DNA of 24,233 nt from Clostridia bacterium (GTDB lineage: Bacteria; Bacillota; Clostridia; Christensenellales; UBA1242), in assembly GCA_023228225.1 (NCBI GenBank), contig JALOBO010000018.1, positions 1-24,233 of the forward strand, written 5' to 3'. The notes beneath the pieces are model-generated. The model worked only from the letters and a program-made list of their open reading frames with translations, did not search any database and was not told where the DNA came from. Below, in pieces: positions 6,886-12,976 of the stretch. Every line of letters begins with the position of its first letter. Positions within the stretch are counted from its first letter, which is position 1. The translations under genes and the position numbers were made by a program.

Positions 6886-6957
6886 TTAAGCAGCCATTAG
6901 CATTGACTCTCTTTCGAAAGTTGCTATTGAACGAAGTGCATTGTTAATAGTTTTGCC
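6886..6957 (-). other. tmRNA proteolysis-tag reading frame
   Basis: Twenty-three codons run from resume codon GGC (6957) to TAA (6888-6886). The peptide starts GKTINNAL and ends ESMLMAA. A Gly resume codon and an AA end are typical of Bacteroidetes tags (for example GENNYALAA), and the stop lies in a GCTTAA...TTAAGC hairpin as in other tmRNAs. It is more than twice the usual length of about 9-11 residues. The resume position is inferred; an alternative start would change only the N-terminal part. Confidence 0.7.
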
Positions 6958-7057
6958 TATTATGGTTTTGTACGATATATGATTAGTACAATCATCAGCA
7001 CGCGAACTTCGAACACTGAAAGCAGTCAAAAGCCGGTCACCCCCTTATTTGTTGTTT

Positions 7058-7068
7058 AATTTATATAC
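7058..7068 (-). promoter_or_regulatory. Late-type promoter motif for tmRNA
   Basis: The minus strand reads AATGTATATAAATTAAAC, with the box ending about 15 nt before the mature tmRNA 5' end. It overlaps the 3' end of the 65-aa gene region and belongs to the TATATAA class. Confidence 0.55.
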
Positions 7069-7069
7069 A

Positions 7070-7267
7070 TTAAGATTCAATAGTTTTTCTGTAATGAAAA
7101 TCAATTGGTCTAGATGCAAGTGGAAGAATACTGAAACTATCAGTAATTTTTTCTGCATCTGCAATAACTTTTTTTAATTCAATTCCTTCAGATATTATTT
7201 CGCGTTTGCTATTTAAAGCAACGTATTTCGATTCTGAATTTTTTGGCGTAATTTTTATCGCTGTCAT
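7070..7267 (-). CDS. Unknown protein, 65 aa
   Basis: I do not recognise this small basic protein. It begins with MTAIKITPKNSESKYVALNS and carries a central helix (GIELKKVIADAEKITDSF). Its start codon abuts the stop of the 70-aa gene, so the two are cotranslated. It ends just before the tmRNA promoter. It lacks the xNE|A leader seen in its upstream neighbour. Confidence 0.7.
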   Translation of the reverse strand: MTAIKITPKNSESKYVALNSKREIISEGIELKKVIADAEKITDSFSILPLASRPIDFHYRKTIES

Positions 7268-7480
7268 TTAAAATGTTGATTGCATAATTAGTTTTTTAAT
7301 ATCTTCAATTAATGCTGATTTAGCAGCATCTGCGCCGGGTTTCATATAATTTTCTTTTATCATATGTTCGACAATAACTGTTGCAAGTACTTGCGCACCA
7401 GCAGGTTTTTTATCGCCCGCAACTTGAACCATTGCTTCATTAACTGAATATTCTTCAATTGTTGGTATTCTTCTTTCCAT
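7268..7480 (-). CDS. Candidate internal head peptide with capsid-targeting N-terminus, 70 aa
   Basis: The N-terminus MERRIPTIEEYSVNE|AMVQ is a close relative of that of the 132-aa protein at 5409 (MERRIPSLDEFINE|A), although the bodies differ. VNE|A fits the cleavage pattern found in the scaffold (IVNE|A) and capsid protein. The mature part (about 55 aa, AGDKKPAGAQVLATVIVEHM, then a helical end IEDIKKLIMQSTF) would be a small packaged protein. It sits in a row of small genes and abuts the next gene. The role is inferred from the leader alone. Confidence 0.75.
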   Translation of the reverse strand: MERRIPTIEEYSVNEAMVQVAGDKKPAGAQVLATVIVEHMIKENYMKPGADAAKSALIEDIKKLIMQSTF

Positions 7481-7494
7481 TATCTTAATTATTT

Positions 7495-7764
7495 TTAAAT
7501 TTCATTTTCATCAATTACTTTGCAATTCTTTGCATTTTTGTCAATGAATTTTAATAATCTTTCATCAAGATAATTGTCAAAAAGTATAACCAAGTTTTCG
7601 TTTTCAAATTTAACGATTACTTCAGGTTCTTTGAATTTTCGAGATGCTCTGTATTGCAACTCATGAAGTTCATTAATATCGCCTGAAATTTTCATTCTCT
7701 TTTGATGAACCTTTCCGTTCTTTTTTGTAAACTCGGAAATACTGTATAATCTTTTAAATGCCAT
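7495..7764 (-). CDS. Unknown protein, 89 aa
   Basis: I do not recognise this basic N-terminal/acidic C-terminal protein. The start MAFKRLYSISEFTKKNGKV is followed by alternating strands and helices (EVIVKFENENLVILFDNYLDERLLKFIDKN). A TATATAATAAAA box lies only 12 bp before the ATG. It leads a run of three small genes (7764, 7480, 7267) that includes a candidate head peptide, so it may be another head or packaging component. Confidence 0.72.
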   Translation of the reverse strand: MAFKRLYSISEFTKKNGKVHQKRMKISGDINELHELQYRASRKFKEPEVIVKFENENLVILFDNYLDERLLKFIDKNAKNCKVIDENEI

Positions 7765-7776
7765 TTGCGTAATTTT

Positions 7777-7786
7777 TATTATATAT
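7777..7786 (-). promoter_or_regulatory. Late-type promoter motif for 89-aa gene
   Basis: The minus strand reads GCGAATATATAATAAAAATT, 12 bp from the ATG at 7764. It is nearly the same as the box inside the scaffold gene at 2991-2999. Confidence 0.55.
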
Positions 7787-7801
7787 TCGCAAACACATTG
7801 A

Positions 7802-8422
7802 TTAATAGCCGTATTTCGATATGTCTTCGTATGTTTCTTTCGGTAATGAACCTGATGTCCAAGAACCTGTACGAATTGACATACTGTTCAAATATAGAGA
7901 ATGCAATTTTTTCATTGCCAAATTCGCAGAATGCTTAGCAAGTTTGCTGTATTCTTCCCATTTTTTATTGTCGCCATCAAAGTACTCTTGTATTTTAGAC
8001 GGTATGAATGCAATAGCAATCGAATTTTCATTGTCATCAATAACAGCAGCAATTATGCTATTGTTGCAAATAATTTCACAATTGTTAAAATTTTCAGATG
8101 ACAATTCCTCAGCATTTGTGTGTTCTTCTTTTGCACCTAAAATTTCGCAAACATCTGAAATAAATGAATCAATAAATTCTTCATTTCTATCATTCAAGAA
8201 TTCTGTAATTTCGTTTTCTTTAATAACGATAGGAAGTAAACATTCAACGATAGTTCTTTTGCAACAAAAACATTTCTTTTGTTTTATTAAGTTATTTATT
8301 GCATCGCGTTTTTCATTCATGATTGCATTTTCAGCTTCTTCCCAACTAACGCCTTTATTTACATAGTACGTGGAAACACCTACATAATTAAAATTTCCTA
8401 ATTGAACGTTTCCTTTTCCCAT
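7802..8422 (-). CDS. Unknown protein, 206 aa
   Basis: I do not recognise this protein. It has a Cys-rich patch KKCFCCKRTIVEC (about residues 49-61) that could bind a metal, an acidic middle (EEHTNAEELSSENFNN), and a Tyr/Lys-rich C-terminal end. No membrane segment or signal peptide is visible. It starts 2 bp after the stop of pncB and is therefore driven by the host-type promoter of pncB; this would make it an early gene. Confidence 0.75.
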   Translation of the reverse strand: MGKGNVQLGNFNYVGVSTYYVNKGVSWEEAENAIMNEKRDAINNLIKQKKCFCCKRTIVECLLPIVIKENEITEFLNDRNEEFIDSFISDVCEILGAKEEHTNAEELSSENFNNCEIICNNSIIAAVIDDNENSIAIAFIPSKIQEYFDGDNKKWEEYSKLAKHSANLAMKKLHSLYLNSMSIRTGSWTSGSLPKETYEDISKYGY

Positions 8423-8424
8423 GA

Positions 8425-9633
8425 TTATTTTTTAGTATATGCGTCAATTTGTTGTCCTACTTGCCACATTGCAAATTCTATAGTTTTCTTATCACCTATT
8501 GCTTTTATCGGATTATCCGATATTTTAACAGCAGGTAATCCATCGCATTCCGTTAATTTGATAACGATATTCATCGGTTTTATGTCAGGTAAATCATTTG
8601 TAAACCAAGTTCCGATTGCAGGTCCTCTTCGAATTTCGCCTACACGATATGCCATTACCTTTTCAACTTCTTCCCAATTCATTCCGTCAGAGTATGTTAT
8701 GGTTTTAGTTGTTGGGTCGATTCCTAATTTTTTATAATGTGCAATCATTTTATCCATGTAAACTAATGGATCGCCAGAATCATGACGTGTTCCTGTGAAT
8801 AAATTTGCAAACATTGAATCAAAATCGACTAAGAATGCGTCGGTTGTAAATGTGTCAGGAAGTGCAATTCCTAGGTTACCATTATAAACCGACACCCATG
8901 ATTGCATTGCATGGCGATTTGGATGAGAATAACCAAACATTGCAGCATGAGCAGAAACCCATTCATGAGCAAATGTTCCAATTGCTTTTATTCCGTATGC
9001 GCACGCAAGTTCAACATTTGATGTTCCAAGTAATGTATCTTCAGCATAATCAACAAAAGTTTTTACAACGTTTTCATGATTACGTGGAGAATATGCTCTA
9101 CGTGTTCCAAATTCAGCAAAAGGTATTGAATTCATGCGGAATTGGGACGCCTTTTTTCGATGAATTTCAGTTATTGTATCAGCATCAACATCAATAACTT
9201 GATTTGTCATTTTGTAAAACAAATCACAAATTGCAGCCATTAATGGAACTTCCCAAAGAATTGTTCTGTACCAGTAACCGCTTATTGTTAAAATCAGATG
9301 ACCTTCATCATCTTGGATAACTCCAACTTCAGATGGGTCAAAACGATATACTTCAAGAAAATCAATAAATGCCATTGGCAAGAAAGGACATTTTTCAGCA
9401 AATTCCTTTTTACGTTGTTTCGACAATGTACGATTTCTGAATCCGTCAATAACTCTACGAAGTTCAACGTCAAATCCTTTTGGATATACTGTGTTATTGC
9501 GATCATTGAAAGTGTATTTCACCTTTACATTAGGGAAACATTTCAAAACAGCCCAACACATCGTAAGTTTATACAAGTCAGTGAATAAAATTGATTCATA
9601 ATTCGCTGGTTCAATAGATGGCGTGTATTTCAT
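8425..9633 (-). CDS. pncB: Nicotinate phosphoribosyltransferase
   Basis: The enzyme joins nicotinate and PRPP to give nicotinate mononucleotide (Preiss-Handler NAD salvage, EC 6.3.4.21). At 402 aa it has the usual length. Clear PncB landmarks are visible: LFTDLYKLTM (16-25), FRFNP-like YRFDPSEV (96-103), TILWEVPLMA (124-133), FGTRRAYS (175-182), GTFAHEW (219-225) with the autophosphorylated His223, GIALPDTFTTDAFL (255-268), RHDSGDP (283-289), YEKLGIDP-like YKKLGIDP (300-307) and IVIKLTECDG. It follows a GIY-YIG gene and has its own host-type promoter 31 bp upstream. Together with pncA at 11270-12043 it makes a two-step nicotinamide salvage route. All active-site motifs are intact, so it is likely active. 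Confidence 0.95.
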   Translation of the reverse strand: MKYTPSIEPANYESILFTDLYKLTMCWAVLKCFPNVKVKYTFNDRNNTVYPKGFDVELRRVIDGFRNRTLSKQRKKEFAEKCPFLPMAFIDFLEVYRFDPSEVGVIQDDEGHLILTISGYWYRTILWEVPLMAAICDLFYKMTNQVIDVDADTITEIHRKKASQFRMNSIPFAEFGTRRAYSPRNHENVVKTFVDYAEDTLLGTSNVELACAYGIKAIGTFAHEWVSAHAAMFGYSHPNRHAMQSWVSVYNGNLGIALPDTFTTDAFLVDFDSMFANLFTGTRHDSGDPLVYMDKMIAHYKKLGIDPTTKTITYSDGMNWEEVEKVMAYRVGEIRRGPAIGTWFTNDLPDIKPMNIVIKLTECDGLPAVKISDNPIKAIGDKKTIEFAMWQVGQQIDAYTKK

Positions 9634-9664
9634 AATTTATTTTTTAGATTAATTTAATTAAAAT

Positions 9665-9696
9665 CAAATATACAACATTTAATTATCAATAGCAAT
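9665..9696 (-). promoter_or_regulatory. Host-type (Bacteroidetes sigma) promoter for pncB
   Basis: ATTG (9696-9693), 20-nt spacer, TATATTTG (9672-9665). This is the Bacteroidetes -33/-7 pattern. It is one of seven near-identical copies; 31 bp to the ATG. Confidence 0.8.
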
Positions 9697-9714
9697 AGTA
9701 TTTGCATTTATTTT

Positions 9715-10365
9715 TTATTTTTTATTTTTATAATCATTAATTATTTTCCAATTATTTACAATTGCATCATTTTTAAGCATTTCATAATATACCCATTTCT
9801 TTATGTTAAGAAATTCAATTAATTTGTCACGCCCAAGAATACAGAGTTGTTCATTCGTTATTACGTTTTCAATAATGTAATATTTTTTATTTATATTTTG
9901 CAATGAAACCGCACGTTTTGCCAATATTTCGTCTGTTACATGTTTTGTGGCATCCCAAGCGTCTGCTAACGATTGTTTGTGTTCATCTGTTTTTTTAACA
10001 TTTTTTAATTTATCGCGTATCTTATCTTTTGTTGATTCTTTTAAATGAGTACCTAATCTTTTCAATCTTAGTTTTTCTCTAGTTTCGTCAGTAATACCTG
10101 AATATCCATCACCGCCGTACGATCTATTGTAACCAACCGTATGATTTGTTGAATCAAAAAATTTTATCCAATATTTTTCTTTTTCATTTAATTCATCAAA
10201 CGACAATGCAGTATCTATAATATCTTTTACGAAATTGTGTTTTCCATATTTTCTTAAAGCATATTGTATTACAATGCCAGATCCTAAATACTTTGGATTA
10301 TTATTTTTCGATTTACCTATGTAAATCTTGTTATTAATAATGTTTGTAACTTTGTATATTATCAT
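9715..10365 (-). CDS. GIY-YIG homing endonuclease, 216 aa
   Basis: The N-terminus IIYKVTNIINNKIYIGKS is a standard GIY-YIG nuclease start, followed by PKYLGSG, YGKHNF and EKEKYWI with the family Glu. A NUMOD3-like DNA-binding region follows (GITDETREKLRLKRLGTH, KKTDEHKQSLADAW). It is a paralogue of the gene at 14653-15366 (shared NNPKY[IL]GSG, KYGK.NF.K.IIDTA). It has its own TATATAAAATAA box and stops about 18 bp before the early promoter of pncB. It is a selfish gene inserted between phage genes. Confidence 0.9.
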   Translation of the reverse strand: MIIYKVTNIINNKIYIGKSKNNNPKYLGSGIVIQYALRKYGKHNFVKDIIDTALSFDELNEKEKYWIKFFDSTNHTVGYNRSYGGDGYSGITDETREKLRLKRLGTHLKESTKDKIRDKLKNVKKTDEHKQSLADAWDATKHVTDEILAKRAVSLQNINKKYYIIENVITNEQLCILGRDKLIEFLNIKKWVYYEMLKNDAIVNNWKIINDYKNKK

Positions 10366-10375
10366 GAATACATTT

Positions 10376-10388
10376 ATTTTATATATTC
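10376..10388 (-). promoter_or_regulatory. Late-type promoter motif for GIY-YIG gene
   Basis: The minus strand reads ATGAATATATAAAATAAATG, 11-20 bp before the ATG at 10365. Confidence 0.5.
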
Positions 10389-10449
10389 ATTCATATAAAC
10401 AGATTTATATAAGTTAACCCAATTTAATCTCTCCGTCGTTTCAAAATTT

Positions 10450-10668
10450 TTAGTTTTTAATAGCTTCCCATAAATTTTGAATTAGAACAGGCAATCCTGT
10501 TATTGTAATGCCGCAAAGAATCACAAACATTGTGGTATATGCAGATTTATTACATATAGGATATATTCCAGACGTAGTTAATAATCCGCCAAAAATCACG
10601 AATATAACAAATGCAATTGCAAACATGAAACATATCAGTGTGAGGACATTTTTTTGTTTTTTATTCAT
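10450..10668 (-). CDS. Small two-helix membrane protein, 72 aa
   Basis: The function is unknown. A basic start (MNKKQKN) is followed by two transmembrane helices: VLTLICFMFAIAFVIFVIFG (about 8-27) and TTMFVILCGITITGLPVLI (about 45-63), joined by a short loop with one Cys. The topology resembles small phage membrane proteins that block superinfection or act as holins, but no motif decides. It lies downstream of the 112-aa gene under the same early promoter. Confidence 0.72.
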   Translation of the reverse strand: MNKKQKNVLTLICFMFAIAFVIFVIFGGLLTTSGIYPICNKSAYTTMFVILCGITITGLPVLIQNLWEAIKN

Positions 10669-10693
10669 AATTTAATTTTAAAGTTTAACAATT

Positions 10694-11032
10694 TTATATT
10701 TCTCCGCCTTTTTCAAAATTTCTTTTAGCTTTTATTGAAAGTTCTGTAAGTCTTTTCAATAAATCATCTTTAGGATATGATACATCATAACGTTTTCCAC
10801 CTTTTTGCAATGAGAAAAAACATGGAGTATTTCCCCTAAATTGCCATTGCAATATTCCTACTCCTAAACTGTTTGCTCGATAATGATTTATACCCGTAAT
10901 TGAACTTGAACACCAAACGAATCCGATATTATCTTCATCATCGTGTGAATAAGTCATATGAAAAACTTTATTTAAGTGTTTTTCAAGAATCCTTTCAATT
11001 TGTTCCGCTGTTGCGTTTGATACTGATAACAT
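10694..11032 (-). CDS. Unknown early protein, 112 aa
   Basis: I do not recognise it. The protein is soluble, with an N-terminal helix (ATAEQIERILEKHLNKVF), a central part with WCSSSITGINHYRAN and GILQWQFRGNTPCFFSLQ, and a C-terminal helix rich in Lys. A host-type promoter lies 28 bp upstream, so it should be expressed early, possibly acting on the host. Confidence 0.75.
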   Translation of the reverse strand: MLSVSNATAEQIERILEKHLNKVFHMTYSHDDEDNIGFVWCSSSITGINHYRANSLGVGILQWQFRGNTPCFFSLQKGGKRYDVSYPKDDLLKRLTELSIKAKRNFEKGGEI

Positions 11033-11060
11033 AATTTTTGTTTTATCAATTAATTAAAAT

Positions 11061-11092
11061 CAAATATACAACATTTTTCAAGCAATAGCAAT
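11061..11092 (-). promoter_or_regulatory. Host-type promoter for 112-aa gene
   Basis: ATTG (11092-11089), 20 nt, TATATTTG (11068-11061); 28 bp to the ATG at 11032. Confidence 0.8.
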
Positions 11093-11103
11093 AGAAATGC
11101 AAA

Positions 11104-11268
11104 TTATTTTAAATTTTCAGCAAAAAAAGTATCATAAGAATCATAACGAATTAAATCAACAAATTTATTTTTCTTGTCAATTTTTGCATTTTGTTTTACG
11201 TTTTCGCATGGCTCTTCGTGTTCATCTTGTTTGTTATTTGCAAACAATTGAGGTACAACAATAACCAT
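11104..11268 (-). CDS. Unknown protein, 54 aa
   Basis: The start at 11268 (MVIVVPQLFANNKQDEHEE) is preferred over an upstream ATG at 11292 because it lies 1 bp after the pncA stop, whereas the longer form would overlap pncA by 23 bp. The protein has a short hydrophobic N-terminus, then a charged region (Lys, Glu, Asp). It is the last gene of the Nudix-113 aa-pncA-54 aa operon. No family is recognised. Confidence 0.6.
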   Translation of the reverse strand: MVIVVPQLFANNKQDEHEEPCENVKQNAKIDKKNKFVDLIRYDSYDTFFAENLK

Positions 11269-11269
11269 G

Positions 11270-12043
11270 TTATAAATCAGTACTTTTTGCAAATTTTATT
11301 CCTAACGATTTTGCTGCTTCCCATGTAGGGTCAGCAATATGTTCGAAACCTTGTACATTGCTCATGCAATCCTCAAGAATAACCAATTTTTTACGAACAT
11401 CAGGATATTCAAAAAGTTGTTTTACCGTTTGTGCAACACAATGTGATTTTGCCTCGCCTGTGATATAAATATTATCATATTTATTTAAAGAATTGATTAA
11501 TTCCAAATTCCAATCTGTACTTGGAACGCCAGGTAATGCAACTTGTGCTTTAAAAATTCCGAAGAACTCTGTCAATATATGTTTACCTTTTAGAACTGTT
11601 GTGTATTCTTTACCGGTTCTTGACCATTCATTTATTGCTTCTTGCAATTCTGGAACGATTGATGCGCCATCAGAACCTGCAATACAATGTTCTGGCCAAA
11701 TCAAATGAAGGTATTCACCAGATTGTTCTAATTCTTCAAGATATGTTTCAACAGTAACTGGTGCAATTGCTGGTACGTATTTACCTGCTTTTACATCAGC
11801 AAGTGTTATTGCTGTGAATACTGCTGGCTGATTACCGTTTTCATCTGTCCAAAATGATGGGTGAAAAATCGAAAATGGCTGATGCCAATCAAGTGATACG
11901 ATAATGTTATCAATTGTTTCTGTATTTTTCTTAATGAAATTTGAAATTCTTGTAATATCTTCAGGAGCACCGTTTACAAATAAACTTCCAGTTGGACTAC
12001 AAAAATCTTTTTGCGGGTCAATGACAATGATGCAATTTCTCAT
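11270..12043 (-). CDS. pncA: Nicotinamidase, cysteine hydrolase family
   Basis: It hydrolyses nicotinamide to nicotinate and ammonia (EC 3.5.1.19). The 257-aa protein has the isochorismatase-like fold motifs: IVIDPQKDFC (6-15) with the catalytic Asp, SLDWHQPFSIFHPSFW (50-65) with metal ligands Asp52, His54 and His61, WPEHCIAGSDGA (116-127), the catalytic Lys at 152 or 154 in VLKGKH, and nucleophile Cys202 in GEAKSHCVAQT. All triad residues are present. Its product is the substrate of pncB at 8425-9633, which supports nicotinamidase over other isochorismatase-like activities. It is in an early operon behind the Nudix gene. Confidence 0.9.
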   Translation of the reverse strand: MRNCIIVIDPQKDFCSPTGSLFVNGAPEDITRISNFIKKNTETIDNIIVSLDWHQPFSIFHPSFWTDENGNQPAVFTAITLADVKAGKYVPAIAPVTVETYLEELEQSGEYLHLIWPEHCIAGSDGASIVPELQEAINEWSRTGKEYTTVLKGKHILTEFFGIFKAQVALPGVPSTDWNLELINSLNKYDNIYITGEAKSHCVAQTVKQLFEYPDVRKKLVILEDCMSNVQGFEHIADPTWEAAKSLGIKFAKSTDL

Positions 12044-12046
12044 GAT

Positions 12047-12388
12047 TTATTTTTTAAATTTATAATTGAATTTTCGTGTTTGATTTTCCATAGCTTCCCA
12101 TGTATCGTAAGCAGAATCGCGTTCCTTTATTTCTGCTGCTGTTAATTCTCTAACAATAAGTTCGCCTTTTCCGTTTAATGGATTTGCGTAATAACTATAT
12201 CGTCCAGGTATATCGGAAAAATTAATAAAAGCATATCCTGTATCTTTTGACGTTGAATGTTCAACGCGATACCAATCAAGTTTCGGCTCGCAAATAAAGA
12301 ACATTGTTGTTCTTTTATATTTCATAAGATAACTTTTGCCAAATTCAAAAGTGTATTTATTATCGTATGATTTTAATTTTTCTGCCAT
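12047..12388 (-). CDS. Unknown protein, 113 aa
   Basis: I do not recognise it. The protein is soluble and beta-rich: YTFEFGKSYLMKYKRTTMFF, then EPKLDWYRVEH and GYAFINFSDIPGRYSYYA, and ends in a helix (AAEIKERDSAYDTWEAMENQ) with a basic tail. Its ATG overlaps the Nudix stop by one base and its stop is 3 bp from the pncA start, so it is translationally coupled to both and likely works with this nucleotide-cofactor operon. Confidence 0.72.
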   Translation of the reverse strand: MAEKLKSYDNKYTFEFGKSYLMKYKRTTMFFICEPKLDWYRVEHSTSKDTGYAFINFSDIPGRYSYYANPLNGKGELIVRELTAAEIKERDSAYDTWEAMENQTRKFNYKFKK

Positions 12389-12867
12389 TATATTAAGTTT
12401 TTCGATTTGAACAATTCTTTTAAAGATTCAAGATAGCACTCTTGCGATATCATAATCATTTCTTTTGCTTCATCAAGCGAAAACATTCCAGGTTTTTCAA
12501 CCTCTGGAAATTCTTGAAACTTTCCAGATTTTGGTGGCCATTCCATGGAAAACATATTCGATTTAATTACACCATTAAATTTTGAACGGAATGCCCATGC
12601 ATATACCAATTTTCCTGAACCGTATTTTGCGTACGGTATTTCGTCAAATGGCCCTATTGCACGAATTCCTGTTTCTTCTTCAAATTCGCGAATTGCACAT
12701 GTAAGTAAATTTTCGCCTTGTTCAACGTGGCCTTTTGGGATTCCATAACATTTTTTATGTTTGTTCCAGAAATATGGCCCGCCTGCTTTAACAAGTAAAA
12801 TTTTAGGAACTCCATCAATGATGTCCCATAAAACAAGTCCTGCTGATACTTCTGTTGACTTCCCCAT
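12388..12867 (-). CDS. Nudix hydrolase, 159 aa
   Basis: A perfect Nudix box (Gx5Ex7REUxEExGU) spans residues 46-68: GHVEQGE, then REFEEETGI. The enzyme should cleave a nucleoside diphosphate linked to another group; candidates are ADP-ribose, NAD(H), dinucleoside polyphosphates or a modified dNTP. The overall pattern (SAGLVLWD, ILLVKAGGP, YGIPKGH) resembles the diadenosine polyphosphate/COG4119-like branch. As first gene of the operon with pncA, action on ADP-ribose or another NAD product is attractive but not shown. Both a host-type promoter (12940-12971) and a TATATAA box (12883-12893) lie upstream. A broken copy of its 5' end lies at 13912-13935. Confidence 0.88.
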   Translation of the reverse strand: MGKSTEVSAGLVLWDIIDGVPKILLVKAGGPYFWNKHKKCYGIPKGHVEQGENLLTCAIREFEEETGIRAIGPFDEIPYAKYGSGKLVYAWAFRSKFNGVIKSNMFSMEWPPKSGKFQEFPEVEKPGMFSLDEAKEMIMISQECYLESLKELFKSKNLI

Positions 12868-12882
12868 GATATAAATTATTTG

Positions 12883-12893
12883 TATATTATATA
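12883..12893 (-). promoter_or_regulatory. Late-type promoter motif for Nudix operon
   Basis: The minus strand reads AATGTATATAATATACAAAT, 15 bp before the ATG at 12867. With the upstream host-type promoter it gives the operon two promoter classes in tandem. Confidence 0.45.
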
Positions 12894-12939
12894 CATTATA
12901 TTAAATTAGTTTTATTTTGTTTTATCAATTGTTTAAAAT

Positions 12940-12971
12940 CAAATATACAACATTAATGAAGCAATAGCAAA
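12940..12971 (-). promoter_or_regulatory. Host-type promoter for Nudix-pncA operon
   Basis: TTTG (12971-12968), 20 nt, TATATTTG (12947-12940). This is an exact Bacteroidetes consensus. It is 72 bp from the ATG, farther than the other six copies, because a TATATAA segment lies between. Confidence 0.8.
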
Positions 12972-12976
12972 TTTTT

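Larger units (their letters stand above)
6386..7044 (-). ncRNA. ssrA: Phage tmRNA, split by a group I intron
   Basis: tmRNA rescues stalled ribosomes by acting first as an Ala-tRNA, then as a message. The 5' end GGGGGTGACCGGCTTTTGAC (from 7044) matches Bacteroidetes tmRNAs (GGGGCUGACCGGCUUUGAC). The first seven bases pair with CACCTCC at 6393-6387 with the usual G3-U pair. The T-stem is CGGGG (6658-6654) with CCCCG (6398-6394), and the T-loop reads TTCGAAT only after removing 6404-6651. The spliced RNA is about 411 nt, normal for the family. CCA is not encoded (discriminator A then CAA), so it must be added. The tag reading frame and stop-codon hairpin are also present. A TATATAA box lies upstream and a strong hairpin terminator follows. 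The call depends on several independent matches and is firm. Confidence 0.93.

Noticed and set aside
6925..6956. Alternative tag frame beginning GCAAAACTA
   Set aside because: It ends in VQ-stop rather than an AA end, and its stop is not in the hairpin.
11269..11292. Longer start at 11292 for the small gene after pncA
   Set aside because: It overlaps the end of pncA by 23 bp, while the ATG at 11268 is 1 bp after the pncA stop.
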